From Sphingomonas_D zeicaulis (GTDB lineage: Bacteria > Pseudomonadota > Alphaproteobacteria > Sphingomonadales > Sphingomonadaceae), in contig NZ_JBNPXQ010000006.1 in assembly GCF_050433225.1 (NCBI RefSeq), positions 248,001-312,000 on the forward strand: a stretch of DNA of 64,000 bases. The letters run 5' to 3'. A program made the position numbers and the translations under genes. Shown here one piece after another: positions 32,282 through 41,442 of the stretch. The notes under the pieces were generated by a model. The model saw only the letters and a list, made by a program, of their open reading frames with translations, ran no database searches and was not told the DNA's origin. How positions within the stretch are numbered: position 1 is the stretch's first letter; each line of letters begins with the position of its first letter.

Positions 32282-33154
32282 ATGGCCCGTATCGCGCACC
32301 TCTCCGACCTGCACTTCGGTGCCCATGATCCCAAGATTGTCGCAGCAACCGAAGCCTGGCTGCAGGAGCGTCGGCCCGACCTGGTGATCGTCAGCGGCGA
32401 CTTCACCCAGCGCGCGCGGGTCGATCAGTTCCGCGAGGCGTCGGCCTATCTCAATCGCCTGCGCGCGGCAGGCTTCCGCACATTGGTCGTGCCTGGAAAT
32501 CACGACGTACCGCTCTACGACGTGTTCCGCCGTTTCGGAGCGCCGCTGGACCGCTATGAGCGCTTCATCGACAATGATCTCGCGCCCTGGTTCGAGAATG
32601 ACGAGGTTGCGGTGCTCGGGATCAACACTGCGCGCTCGCTGACGATCAAGGACGGACGGATCAATCATGAACAGATCGCGATGATCCACCAGCGCTTTCG
32701 CGCGGTCGCTTCGTCGAAGACGCGGATCCTGGTCACCCATCACCCCCTTTACGCTCTGCCGATCGGTGAGGGCGGCGAACTGACCGAGGCTGTCGGCCGT
32801 CACCGGGACGCGATCAAGGCAGTCTGCGAAGCGGGCGTGCACCTTGCCCTAGCGGGGCATTTCCACCGCACTTACGCAGAGTCGGCGCGCAGGATGGTGG
32901 AGAATGCCGGCTCCGCGCTCGTCGTGCAGGCCGGCACGGCGACCTCCACGCGGCTGCGCAACAGCGAGTTGCAGAGCTTCAATTGGATTCACGCCCATCG
33001 CAACGACGAGGTGGAGGTGCAGGTCATCGCCTGGGACGGCAGCGGCTTCCGCCGCGGCAGCCATGAGCGTTTCACATATTGCGAGCAGGGCTGGGTTGTC
33101 GAGGCTCTGACCGAGGAGGCCGAACAGGCGCGTCGTCGCGCTGTCGCCATGTAG
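32282..33154 (+). CDS. metallophosphoesterase, class III phosphodiesterase-like
   Basis: A 290-residue calcineurin-like phosphoesterase. The metal-binding motifs appear in order: DLH (Asp9, His11), GDFTQ (Asp40), GNHD (Asn73-Asp75), THHPL near 160 and GHFHRTY near 200. This layout resembles CpdA cyclic-nucleotide phosphodiesterases and related enzymes, but length and motifs alone do not fix the substrate. It is cytoplasmic. The ribosome-binding site before ATG 32282 is weak. Confidence 0.85.
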   Translation: MARIAHLSDLHFGAHDPKIVAATEAWLQERRPDLVIVSGDFTQRARVDQFREASAYLNRLRAAGFRTLVVPGNHDVPLYDVFRRFGAPLDRYERFIDNDLAPWFENDEVAVLGINTARSLTIKDGRINHEQIAMIHQRFRAVASSKTRILVTHHPLYALPIGEGGELTEAVGRHRDAIKAVCEAGVHLALAGHFHRTYAESARRMVENAGSALVVQAGTATSTRLRNSELQSFNWIHAHRNDEVEVQVIAWDGSGFRRGSHERFTYCEQGWVVEALTEEAEQARRRAVAM

Positions 33155-33307
33155 GACGGCTCATTTTTCCGCTGAACATCAAGGTTTTGCCCAGCCGCGA
33201 CGGGGGTGAAAGCCCGACAACAGCCGGTGAAGCTCTCGCAGTTTTGAACAGAGAGCGTTCAATGCTGTAAGTTTACGATCATTATCGATCGGTTCAGATG
33301 CTTGCCG

Positions 33308-33604
33308 ATGGCACATGCAACACTGATCGTCACGTGCAGCGGCGGCACCTACTTCGATCGCGATCACTACGTCGACGTCCACCTGCCGTTGGCGCTCGCC
33401 TGCTGGCAGCAGCATGGGCTGGAAAGCGCCTCCGCCTTTTTCCCCCGTGCCGCCGGCGCTGATGTTGCCGTGGGCATCTACCGGTTCCGCGACAAGGACG
33501 CGCTTCATGCCGCGCTCGCATCGGCCGCGACGGAGGCTGTGATGGCCGACGTTCCGCGCTTCACGGATGCGACGGTGTTTCGAACCCTCGGCACGCCGCT
33601 TTGA
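33308..33604 (+). CDS. EthD-family small protein
   Basis: A 98-residue EthD/dimeric alpha-beta barrel protein (HATLIVTC, FDRDHYVDVHLPLAL, VAVGIYRFRDKDALHAAL, VMADVPRFTDATVF). EthD-like proteins form dimers and often assist redox or degradation systems without a known reaction. The ATG at 33308 is used; a TTG two codons upstream is in frame. It lies 82 bases before the BdcA-like SDR and may be co-transcribed with it. Confidence 0.75.
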   Translation: MAHATLIVTCSGGTYFDRDHYVDVHLPLALACWQQHGLESASAFFPRAAGADVAVGIYRFRDKDALHAALASAATEAVMADVPRFTDATVFRTLGTPL

Positions 33605-33686
33605 TCGTGCGGAGCGCCATGTCAGATCAAGCCGAGCGCAAGCGGTGCCCGGCGATCGACTTCTTTTCTTCAACCGCAGGACAAGC

Positions 33687-34400
33687 ATGATGGAATTCTC
33701 TGATCGCAAGGTGTTCGTCGTCGGCGGGAGCCGCGGCATCGGTGCCGCGATCGTGCGGCGGTTCGCCGCTGCCGGTGCGACCGTGGTGTTTACCTACGCC
33801 GCCTCCGCTGACGCGGCGGACCAACTCGCCATCGAGACCGGCGCGCGGGCGCTCCAGGCGGATGCAGGCTCGCGCGACGAGTTGATCGGCGCGGTCGGTA
33901 ACGCCGGGCCAATCGACATCTTCGTCTATAATGCCGGTCTGTTGGTGTTCGGCGATCCATTTACGCTCGATGCCGACGAGGTCGACCGTATGATCGACGT
34001 CAATGTGCGGGGCGCCTATTTCGGCAGCGTAGAGGCGGCGCGCCTGATGCCCGAAGGTGGCCGCATCCTCGTCATCGGTTCCGACACCGCTGACAGCATG
34101 CCGTTCCCGGGACTTGCCGCATATGTGCTGACCAAGGCGGCGGTGCAGGGCATGGCGCGCGGTCTGGCACGTGACCTGGGTCCGCGCGACATCACGGTCA
34201 ACGTGATCCAGCCTGGTCCGACCGATACCGACATGAACCCGGCCGACGGTCCGCGCGCGGCTGGCATGCTCGAGCCGATGGCGATCAAGCGCTACGGCAC
34301 CGCCGACGAAGTCGCGAGCCTCACTCTTTATCTGGCCGGAACGCAGGCACGCGGGATTACAGGCGCCATGCACACGATCGATGGCGGCTTTGCCGCCTGA
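33687..34400 (+). CDS. bdcA: BdcA-like short-chain dehydrogenase
   Basis: A 237-residue SDR with VGGSRGIGAAIVRRF at 12-26, IDIFVYNAGLLVFGD near 83, VEAARLMPEGGRILVIGS and the terminal TGAMHTIDGGF, closely following the pattern of E. coli BdcA (YjgI), which binds cyclic-di-GMP and affects biofilm dispersal. The usual catalytic Tyr is in AAYVLTKAAV. BdcA likeness is by pattern only; an oxidoreductase role on an unknown ketone is the alternative. Two adjacent ATGs (33687, 33690) follow AGGAC. Confidence 0.72.
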   Translation: MMEFSDRKVFVVGGSRGIGAAIVRRFAAAGATVVFTYAASADAADQLAIETGARALQADAGSRDELIGAVGNAGPIDIFVYNAGLLVFGDPFTLDADEVDRMIDVNVRGAYFGSVEAARLMPEGGRILVIGSDTADSMPFPGLAAYVLTKAAVQGMARGLARDLGPRDITVNVIQPGPTDTDMNPADGPRAAGMLEPMAIKRYGTADEVASLTLYLAGTQARGITGAMHTIDGGFAA

Positions 34401-34555
34401 GGCCGGGCCGTTCCCCCCGACAGCCAAGCGGAGGATGCTGAAATGGACGATCAGCCTCATAATGTGAACGTCGCCTATCGAGACACCACCGAAACCCACA
34501 TGCAGAAAAATTCGAGATCGAGTGACCAGGATCGGGTACCGCGCGAATAAAGGTC

Positions 34556-35167
34556 ATGCGCTCGGACTTCTTCTCGAGATTGATCTCAAAGCCCGCTCAG
34601 GGCGCGACACGGGTCAGCCATGAGCGGCCGGCTATGCCGGCGCCCGACGGCTGGGGCAGCCTGATGGCGGCGGCGCAGGACGGGCACGGCGGCGCCTATC
34701 GGCGACTGCTCGGCGAGGTTTCCGAGTGGCTCACGCGCTATTTCCAGCGCCGCTTGCCGCCGGGCGACGTGGACGACGCCGTCCAGGAGACGCTGCTCGC
34801 GATCCATCGGCGGCGCCACACTTATGATCCGCGCTATCCACTGGGGCCGTGGCTCGCCGCCATTGCCAAGAACAAGTGGGTCGACCAACTGCGCAGCCTG
34901 GCGCGCCGACCCATGGACGAGTTGCCGGAGGAGATGGCCGTGGGCGATCACGAGGCTTCGGTGGTCAGCAGCTCGGTTTTGGCCAGCCTGCTCGGCGAGC
35001 TCCGCCCTGCGCAGGCCCAGGCGATCCTGCTGGTCAAAGTGCACGGCTACAGCGTGGAGGAAGCATCGGGTCAGACCGGCCTCTCCCCCTCCGCCGTGAA
35101 GATGAACATTCACCGTGGGCTCGCACGCCTGACGGCAATCATTGAGAAGACCCCCGATGTCGAATGA
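34556..35167 (+). CDS. ECF-type RNA polymerase sigma factor
   Basis: A 203-residue sigma-70 family ECF factor. Region 2 includes DVDDAVQETLLAIHRRRHTYDP and region 4 the HGYSVEEASGQTGLSPSAVKMNIHRGL helix-turn-helix in two parts. The stop overlaps the following nrsF-like gene by 11 bases, the usual arrangement for an ECF factor and its membrane anti-sigma partner. Such pairs respond to metals, chromate or oxidative stress in Caulobacter relatives. A Met 26 codons inside (34634) is an alternative start. Confidence 0.88.
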   Translation: MRSDFFSRLISKPAQGATRVSHERPAMPAPDGWGSLMAAAQDGHGGAYRRLLGEVSEWLTRYFQRRLPPGDVDDAVQETLLAIHRRRHTYDPRYPLGPWLAAIAKNKWVDQLRSLARRPMDELPEEMAVGDHEASVVSSSVLASLLGELRPAQAQAILLVKVHGYSVEEASGQTGLSPSAVKMNIHRGLARLTAIIEKTPDVE

Positions 35168-35798
35168 ATCCCTGATCGTCCACCTGTCATCGGATCTCGC
35201 GCCCGTGCAGCGCCGCAGCATGTTGCGCGAAGGGGGGCTCGTCCTCGCGATCGGCGCAGCCGAGCTCGCGCTCTTCCTGAGCTTGGGCGTCATGCGGCCG
35301 GACATCAGCCATATGGCCGGCTCGCCGTATCTGCTGTGGCGCTTGGGAAGCCTTGGCCTGCTCGCTGTGATTTCGTGCGTGCTGGCGATCCGGTCCTTCT
35401 CGCCGACGGCACAGCCGCGCCGGGGGCTGGCGCTCGCCTGCGCTCTTGCGGTCGCAGCCATCGCCGTTGGCGCATTCGTCACGCCCAACGGTGTGAGTGA
35501 GCGCGAACTGCTCGATCGCATCAATCCAGCCAGCGGCGTGCTTTGCGCCGCGTCGATAATCGTGCTCTCTCTGCCGATTTTGGCGCTGCTCGGCGTCGTG
35601 ATGCGGAGGGCCGCACCGACCCAGCCGAGGCTGAGCGCGCTTGCCTCCGGCATCGCCGCCGGTGCCTGCGGAGCGTTTTTCTTCGCCTTTTGCTGTCCCT
35701 TCAACGACCCGCTTTACGTGGTCGTCTGGTACTCCGTGGGGTGCGCCGCCGTGGCGACTGCAGCACGATGGCGCCTGCCGAGACGCTTCTGTCTCTAA
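35157..35798 (+). CDS. nrsF: NrsF-type (DUF1109) anti-sigma factor
   Basis: A 213-residue six-helix membrane protein. It opens with a hydrophilic segment (MSNESLIVHLSSDLAPVQRR) that would bind the sigma factor in the cytoplasm, followed by regular hydrophobic helices. Cysteines occur in helices (SGVLCAAS, FAFCCPFNDPLY), as in NrsF proteins where a conserved cysteine pair senses stress. The ATG at 35157 overlaps the sigma gene. In Caulobacter the partner is sigF. Confidence 0.82.
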   Translation: MSNESLIVHLSSDLAPVQRRSMLREGGLVLAIGAAELALFLSLGVMRPDISHMAGSPYLLWRLGSLGLLAVISCVLAIRSFSPTAQPRRGLALACALAVAAIAVGAFVTPNGVSERELLDRINPASGVLCAASIIVLSLPILALLGVVMRRAAPTQPRLSALASGIAAGACGAFFFAFCCPFNDPLYVVVWYSVGCAAVATAARWRLPRRFCL

Positions 35799-35913
35799 CC
35801 AGATCCGACGCGGCAAATCACGCGCCGCGCACCGCCTGACCCGGCCATCGCCGACCCATCCGGATTTCCCGGAACGGGAAACGTGCGCCTGCTTCACTGA
35901 AAGGAACCATGCC

Positions 35914-36495
35914 ATGACGACCACCACCGACGCGAAGTCTCCGAACCGGGACTGGCTCAAGACCTACTATTATCTTCGCTTCGCGATCTCCGCGGTCTGG
36001 GTCGCGCTCGCTTTCACGGTTGCGAAGGCCATGCCGCCCGTGGCTGCGGCGATGCTCGTCGCCTATCCGGCCTGGGACGCGCTGGCGAACTATCTTGACG
36101 CCCGCCGGAGCGGCGGCCTGATCAGGAACAAGAGCCAGATGCTCAACTTCGTCATCAGCGTTGTGGCCACCGTCGCCGTCGCCTCGACCCTGCCGCAGGG
36201 GATGCACGCGGTCCTCCAGATCTTCGGCGTGTGGGCGGTTCTTTCCGGCCTGTTCCAGCTCCTCACCGGGGTACGGCGCTGGAAGTTCTATGGTGCGCAA
36301 TGGGCAATGATCCTGAGCGGCGCCCAGTCGGGGCTTGCTGGGGCGCACATGCTGAGCAAGGCCGCTGGCACAGCGCCCGTTAGCATCGCCGACATTGCCC
36401 CCTACGCCGCCTTCGGCGCCTTCTACTTCCTCATCTCCGCGGTATCGCTGACCATCAGCGCTACGCGCCGGCGCTCAAAGGCGGTTGCGGCCTGA
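35914..36495 (+). CDS. DUF308/HdeD-like integral membrane protein
   Basis: A 193-residue protein with about six hydrophobic helices after MTTTTDAKSPNRDW (e.g. VWVALAFTVAKAMPPVAAAM, HAVLQIFGVWAVLSGLFQLL, ISAVSLTISAT). The repeat-like pattern with LLTGVRRWKF resembles acid-resistance HdeD/DUF308 membrane proteins. The ATG at 35914 follows AAGGAACC. The gene is 115 bases after nrsF and may be in the same stress operon. Substrate or partner is unknown. Confidence 0.65.
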   Translation: MTTTTDAKSPNRDWLKTYYYLRFAISAVWVALAFTVAKAMPPVAAAMLVAYPAWDALANYLDARRSGGLIRNKSQMLNFVISVVATVAVASTLPQGMHAVLQIFGVWAVLSGLFQLLTGVRRWKFYGAQWAMILSGAQSGLAGAHMLSKAAGTAPVSIADIAPYAAFGAFYFLISAVSLTISATRRRSKAVAA

Positions 36496-36532
36496 CGCAC
36501 ATCCCGGCCTCTCCGGCGCAGAAGCCCGCACA

Positions 36533-37393
36533 TCATGCGGTCGCGTTTACGAGATGGTTCGATACCATTGAGATGAACGCGCGAAGTCGCCGGAGTCGCC
36601 GCAGATCCCGGTGATATCCCATCCAGACGTCTCGCGCTGGAGGCTGCAGCGGCAGTTCCAGTCGGCGGATGCCCGGGATCTGATTGCCGACCACGCGGGG
36701 CAGGACGGCGAGGCCGACACCTTGCCGGCACATGTGGCCCTGGACGTTGCGGTTGTTCGATTGCAGGACCGGCCTTGCGTTGGGGAAGTTCTCGGTGAGC
36801 CACGCGATGTCAGGGAATTGGCCGGTGGATGTGTCATGGGTGATCAGCCGAAGACCGGTGCCGTCGCCCAATCGGGGATCGGCGGCCTCCTCGGCGATGT
36901 AGACGCCATATTCGAGCCTGAAGAGTCGCCGCTGGACGACGTCGGCAGTGTCGAACGGAACGATGCGAAAGGCGATGTCGGCTTCGCGTTGAGCAAGGTT
37001 GAACAGTCTCGTGCCCGTCAGGATCTCTACGTCGACGTTAGGGTAGGTCTTTGCGAATTCCGCCAGGATGGGAGGAAGGACATAGGCCCCGAACCAGTCC
37101 GCTGACGAAATTCGGAGGCTGCCCTTGAGATCCTGCTCCTGCCCAGCGAGCCGGCGCTCCATGGCCAGGGCGCCTTCCTCCATCTGCTCGGCGAGCGCGA
37201 TGATCCCGTGGCCCTCGTCGGTCAGAACGAGACCGTCCGCAGTGCGCTGGAAGAGCGTGTGACCGATCGCCTGCTCAAGCGCGCGAAGGCGCCTGCCGAC
37301 GGTCGGATGGCTTGTCTGAAGGGCGCGCGCGGCACCGCCGAGCGTGCCGGCGCGCGCGACAGCGAGAAAGATCCTGACGTCACTCCATTCCAT
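36533..37393 (-). CDS. LysR family transcriptional regulator
   Basis: A 286-residue LTTR with N-terminal winged helix (MEWSDVRIFLAVARAGTLGGAARAL, helix-turn-helix TSHPTVGRRLRALE) and a C-terminal effector domain ending before NHLVNATA. The ATG at 37393 is preferred to codons five residues upstream. It is transcribed away from the SDR at 37.5 kb across a 111-base spacer holding a direct repeat and an inverted repeat, so control of that SDR operon is likely. Confidence 0.88.
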   Translation of the reverse strand: MEWSDVRIFLAVARAGTLGGAARALQTSHPTVGRRLRALEQAIGHTLFQRTADGLVLTDEGHGIIALAEQMEEGALAMERRLAGQEQDLKGSLRISSADWFGAYVLPPILAEFAKTYPNVDVEILTGTRLFNLAQREADIAFRIVPFDTADVVQRRLFRLEYGVYIAEEAADPRLGDGTGLRLITHDTSTGQFPDIAWLTENFPNARPVLQSNNRNVQGHMCRQGVGLAVLPRVVGNQIPGIRRLELPLQPPARDVWMGYHRDLRRLRRLRAFISMVSNHLVNATA

Positions 37394-37406
37394 CTGAATC
37401 ACCCGC

Positions 37407-37469
37407 ACAAATCTGAACGCCGGGAATACTGTAATGTTAGTTCAAGAACAAATCTGAGAACCTAGATTT
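37407..37469. promoter_or_regulatory. candidate LysR binding region
   Basis: ACAAATCTGA occurs twice (37407-37416 and 37448-37457), and the second copy forms an inverted repeat AAATCT-N8-AGATTT (37450-37455, 37464-37469). The spacer lies between a LysR gene and the divergent SDR, the usual place for such operators. Confidence 0.6.
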
Positions 37470-37504
37470 CTGTCATCTTCTGGAAACGGTTTGGAGAAGA
37501 AGTA

Positions 37505-38329
37505 GTGAAGACGTGGCTCATAACGGGCTGTTCAAGCGGCTTCGGTCGCACGCTCGCGCTTGCTGCAGCCGAGCGCGGCGATCGGGTCATCGCGACGGCT
37601 CGCGATATCAGGACGATCGAGACCATGGCCGCGCCATTCGGCGACCGCATGATCACCTTGCCACTCGACGTGACCGATGCGGGGGCAGCCAGGGCAGCGG
37701 TCGCAACCGCGGTGGAGACATTCGGCGGGTTCGACGTGCTCGTGAATAATGCCGGCTACGCCCTGTTCGGCGCGATCGAGGAAGGTACGCCCGAGGAATA
37801 TCGAGCGATGTTCGAAGTCAACGTCTTCGGTCTGATCGAAACCACCAGGGCCGCGCTGCCGGTTCTGCGGCGTTCTGGCGGCACGATCGTCAACATGTCG
37901 TCCGGTGCGGGCATCGAGGGGCGCGGCGGCGGCGGTTACTACCACGCCGCCAAGTTCGCCGTGGAAGGGATTTCCGAAGCGCTTGCCGGTGAGCTCGGGT
38001 CGTTTGGCATCCGCGTGCTGATCGTCGAACCCGGGCCGTTTCGTACCGACTTCCTCGGCCGTTCGATCGCAATGACAGGCAGGGAAATGCCGGAATACGC
38101 CGCGAGCTCGCGCAAGACTTATCGCGAGGCCAACAATGGCAATCAGGCGGGTGATCCCGACAAGGCGGTCGCGGTCATCCTGCAGGCGGTCGATGCCGAT
38201 GACGCCCCGCTTCATCTGCCCCTCGGCCCGAATGCGCACGCGATTGCCGAGCGGAAGCTCGCTGCCTTCCGCAACGATATCGACGCCTGGCGTGACATCA
38301 CGATCGCCACCGATTTCGACCAGAGCTGA
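37505..38329 (+). CDS. short-chain dehydrogenase (classical SDR)
   Basis: A 274-residue SDR: Rossmann motif TGCSSGFGRTLA at 7-18, LVNNAGYALFGAIE near 80, YYHAAK with catalytic Tyr and Lys near 152, VEPGPFRTDF. The start is GTG (37505) after GGAGAAG. This is the group with the CSSGFGR-type loop, often acting on ketones, aldehydes or xenobiotics. It heads a SDR-hydrolase-VOC gene row transcribed away from a LysR regulator. Confidence 0.85.
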   Translation: MKTWLITGCSSGFGRTLALAAAERGDRVIATARDIRTIETMAAPFGDRMITLPLDVTDAGAARAAVATAVETFGGFDVLVNNAGYALFGAIEEGTPEEYRAMFEVNVFGLIETTRAALPVLRRSGGTIVNMSSGAGIEGRGGGGYYHAAKFAVEGISEALAGELGSFGIRVLIVEPGPFRTDFLGRSIAMTGREMPEYAASSRKTYREANNGNQAGDPDKAVAVILQAVDADDAPLHLPLGPNAHAIAERKLAAFRNDIDAWRDITIATDFDQS

Positions 38330-38378
38330 GCGCCGCCGGCAATTCTGTTTGAAGCCAACATCCAACGGAAAATCGACG

Positions 38379-39227
38379 ATGACCGCAACTGTCGAAGGGT
38401 TTACCCAGCAATTGGTGCCGGTGAATGGCATCAAGATCAACGCCGTTACCGGAGGCTCAGGCCCGCCGATCCTGCTGATTCACGGGTGGCCGGAAACATG
38501 GTGGGAATGGCATAAGGTGATGCCGTTGCTGGCGGAAAACTTCAGCGTGGTGGCCATCGATCTTCGCGGCGCGGGCTTTTCCGACTGCCCGCAGGGCGGC
38601 TATGACAAGGCGACGATGGCGTGCGACGCGCACGAAGTGATGGTCGCCCTTGGGCATGAACGCTACGCCGTGTGCGGCCATGACATCGGGGGAATGGTCG
38701 CCTTGCCGCAGGCAGCCGCCTATCGGCAGGCTGTTACCCACTTGGCTATCCTCGACGTTCCGCTTCCCGGCTGGACCGGATGGGAGGCAACGACCGCAAG
38801 GCTCTGGCACTTCGGCTTCCATATGAACCGGGACCTGCCCGAGCGCCTGATCCATGGCCGTGAATACGACTATATCTCGGCCTTCATGTCCGAGCGGTTC
38901 TACGATCACGGCACCTTCAATCCGGCGGACATCGAAATCTATGCCAGGATGATGGCGCTTCCTGGCCGCACTCGCGGTGGCATGGAATGGTATCGGACCC
39001 TTACCACCGATCATGCGGCTGCCCTCGAATACAAGAAGCAACCGCTTGAGATACCGGTGCTAGGTCTCGGTGGAGATCAGCGCTTCGGCGCGCAGATGGT
39101 GCCGATGCTCAAGGAATTCGCCGGCAATGTCACGGGCGGCTCGCTTGCACGGTGCGGCCACTATGTCGCGGATGAGCGGCCGGATGAAGTCGCAGCCGCG
39201 CTGATCGGCTTCCTCGACGCCAATTGA
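38379..39227 (+). CDS. alpha/beta hydrolase, epoxide hydrolase/haloalkane dehalogenase-like
   Basis: A 282-residue alpha/beta hydrolase: oxyanion motif HGWPETWWEWH near 34, nucleophile elbow GHDIGGM with Asp near 105, cap region with HFGFHMNRDLPERL, and catalytic His in RCGHYVADERP near 262. The aspartate nucleophile and HGWP motif fit soluble epoxide hydrolases and haloacetate dehalogenases. The start ATG at 38379 is 49 bases after the SDR stop. Substrate unknown. Confidence 0.85.
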   Translation: MTATVEGFTQQLVPVNGIKINAVTGGSGPPILLIHGWPETWWEWHKVMPLLAENFSVVAIDLRGAGFSDCPQGGYDKATMACDAHEVMVALGHERYAVCGHDIGGMVALPQAAAYRQAVTHLAILDVPLPGWTGWEATTARLWHFGFHMNRDLPERLIHGREYDYISAFMSERFYDHGTFNPADIEIYARMMALPGRTRGGMEWYRTLTTDHAAALEYKKQPLEIPVLGLGGDQRFGAQMVPMLKEFAGNVTGGSLARCGHYVADERPDEVAAALIGFLDAN

Positions 39228-39324
39228 AAATGGGCGCCGGGCCTTCGCGGCCCGGGCGGATGCGAGACCGCGGGTGAACCGCGCCGCGGTCGCGATGAAT
39301 CGGATAATAGCAAAGGAGACTGTC

Positions 39325-39855
39325 ATGACCGCACCCGTCATTCGCGGCGTCAACCATATCGGAATTACGGTGCCCGACATCGAAGCCGCAAAAGCGTTCT
39401 TGGCTGACGCATTCGGCGGCCAACTGATCTACCAGTCCTTCGGGCCGCAGGATCCGCCGCGGCAAGGACCCGAATTCGAGCGGGCCGTCGGCGCCTTTCC
39501 CGGAACGGTCGTGCGCGCACAGGCAATGGTCAGGATCGGAACGGGGCCCGATATCGAACTCTTTGAAATGCACGGTCCGAAGCAAGCCCAGCCGATCCGG
39601 GCAAGCGACTTCGGCATCACGCACTTCGCTCTTTACACGGACGACATCGACGCATCGGTCGACCGCTTCGAGAAGGCAGGAGGCACACCTCTCACCGCGC
39701 CGCGCGCCATACCCTATGCGACTGAGAAAGGTCCTGGAAACAGGGTCTGCTACTGCCGCATGCCCTGGGGAACGACGATGGAATTCATCACCACGCCGGA
39801 TCGCATGGCCTATCGTGACCAGACGGATCTGCGCAGGTGGCAGGACGACGACTGA
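39325..39855 (+). CDS. VOC (glyoxalase/dioxygenase-fold) protein
   Basis: A 176-residue vicinal-oxygen-chelate fold protein with two beta-alpha-beta-beta-beta modules: GVNHIGITVPDIEAAKAFL near 8 and DFGITHFALYTDDIDASVDRFEKAGG in two parts near 95. Histidines at about 11 and 98 and a glutamate in PWGTTMEFITTP could bind a divalent metal. AAAGGAG precedes ATG 39325. It may act with the upstream SDR and hydrolase on the same compound. Confidence 0.8.
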   Translation: MTAPVIRGVNHIGITVPDIEAAKAFLADAFGGQLIYQSFGPQDPPRQGPEFERAVGAFPGTVVRAQAMVRIGTGPDIELFEMHGPKQAQPIRASDFGITHFALYTDDIDASVDRFEKAGGTPLTAPRAIPYATEKGPGNRVCYCRMPWGTTMEFITTPDRMAYRDQTDLRRWQDDD

Positions 39856-39944
39856 GCAAGGGCGGCTCGCGGCCCACAGACCGGTCGCGGGAACGAGCGT
39901 TGTGGCGATGAGGACGAAGGCGGTAATGGTGACCCGGGCACCGC

Positions 39945-40425
39945 CAGCGAAGCGTCAATCACGATGCCGGCGCCGCCGGTCGCCTGCGCGGCGATGTTCG
40001 AGAGGTTAACGCTCACCTTGGCGGCGGCATTTGCGTAGGTCAGCGTATCGATCCCGCCGCGGCCGGCGAGCGTGTCTGCCGCGGTACCCGCGCCGCCATC
40101 AATCAGATTGTTGCCGCCGTCGCCGGTCAGCGTATCGGCATAGACGGATCCGATCAGAGTCTCGATGCCGATAAGCGTGTCGGTGCCGACGCCTGTGGCG
40201 AGGTTCGCGACGACGCCGACGAGCAGATCATTGCCACCGTCGCCGTTGAGCACATCATTGCCCGCGCCGCCGAACAGGCTGCCGCCGGTCACGACGTCGT
40301 TGTCGACGCCGCCATTGACGGTGAAGGCGGTTGCAAGGCCGGCCAAGTTGAGCGTGTTGCGGCCGACGGCGAGAGTGAATGTGGGCCTGCCGCTGAGCTT
40401 CGGCGAGGTCGGCCACGGCAAATGC
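39945..40425 (-). pseudogene. RTX calcium-binding repeat protein remnant
   Basis: On the minus strand the DNA encodes nonapeptide-type repeats (FGGAGNDVLNGDGGNDLLVG, DTLTGDGGNNLIDGGAG, DTLAGRGGIDTLTYA), as in secreted RTX and hemolysin-like proteins. The fragment lacks a start of its own and a secretion end; the 3' side turns into unrelated sequence near 39950, and the 5' side changes frame near 40425. It looks like a leftover of a longer gene. Confidence 0.7.
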
Positions 40426-40443
40426 GGTTGAGGCGCCGGCTCC

Positions 40444-41322
40444 TCAGCCGAAGATCGTTTTCACCGCCGCGCTCTCTTGCGCGATGAAGTCGAAAAATGC
40501 CGCCACGCGCGGCGTTTCGCGCAGCGCGGGATGGGTGAGGAGCTTCCATGTTCGGGCGAGTTCAGGGATGGGCCCGAGCAGCTTCGCCAGCCCGGCATCC
40601 TCGGCGATCGCCATCGGCAGCGGCGCGACGCCGATGCCCGACTTCGCGGCCTGCACCAGCCCGAGGATGCTGCTGCTCCGGCTCACCACATCCGCGGCGG
40701 GCGCGACCTGTCGCAGCCAGATCATCAGCCGGTGCTGCGCCATGCTCTCATCGAGTGCGACGACCGGGTGTTTTGTGAGTTCGGCGACCTCGCTCAGGTC
40801 GCCGCGGCTGCCAACATAATCCATGCTCGCATAGAGGCCCCAAACCGAGTCCGCCACCTTCCGGCCGACCAGCGCATCCTCGGTATCGCCTGAACGAAAG
40901 GCGACATCGGCATCGCCCTTGAGCAGGTCGAGATAGCGGTCGCTGGTGACGAACTCGACGCGGTAAGGCGGGTGCAGCGCGTGAAACCGTTCGATCAGGG
41001 GGCGCAGCCGGCCGACGACGGGCTCCGGGCAGGTCAGCCGGATGATCTCACGGCCGTCGGCGCTGGTCCGCCGCACCTTGCGCTCGAAGCTCTCGACCGC
41101 CGATGCCACCTGTTCGGCCAGTGGCATCAATTCCTCGCCGAGCGGGGTCAGCACGTAGCCCGTGGCCTGGCGGCGGACCAGCGCGTGACCAAGCGTGCGT
41201 TCGAGTGCCACCAATCGGCGCTGGACCGTCGATTGGCTGACGCCGAGCGCCTTGCCCGCGGCGATGGTGCTGCCGTGCCTGCCGACCGCCAACAGATGCT
41301 TGAGGTCGTTCCAGTCGAACAT
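40444..41322 (-). CDS. LysR family transcriptional regulator
   Basis: A 292-residue LTTR (MFDWNDLKHLLAVGRHGSTIAAGKAL; helix-turn-helix SQSTVQRRLVALERTLG). Initiation at 41322 is based on family alignment; a codon 12 residues upstream is in frame. The effector domain continues to VAAFFDFIAQES. It is transcribed away from the DUF4440 gene across a 120-base spacer. No clear inverted repeat was seen there. Confidence 0.87.
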   Translation of the reverse strand: MFDWNDLKHLLAVGRHGSTIAAGKALGVSQSTVQRRLVALERTLGHALVRRQATGYVLTPLGEELMPLAEQVASAVESFERKVRRTSADGREIIRLTCPEPVVGRLRPLIERFHALHPPYRVEFVTSDRYLDLLKGDADVAFRSGDTEDALVGRKVADSVWGLYASMDYVGSRGDLSEVAELTKHPVVALDESMAQHRLMIWLRQVAPAADVVSRSSSILGLVQAAKSGIGVAPLPMAIAEDAGLAKLLGPIPELARTWKLLTHPALRETPRVAAFFDFIAQESAAVKTIFG

Positions 41323-41442
41323 GCTGAGCTTATGCAATTCTGCGACCCCGCACCGCAAGAGTTCGGCTGCCGGTGCATCGCGGGGGCCTCTATGATCGGT
41401 CGGGTTCCGAAAAGCCGATGCCGGTATGGGCGAGGAGGCGAT

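Noticed and set aside
34443..34550. Short frame MDDQPHNVNV... of 35 codons before the sigma gene
   Set aside because: No ribosome-binding site or recognised similarity; probably leader or chance.
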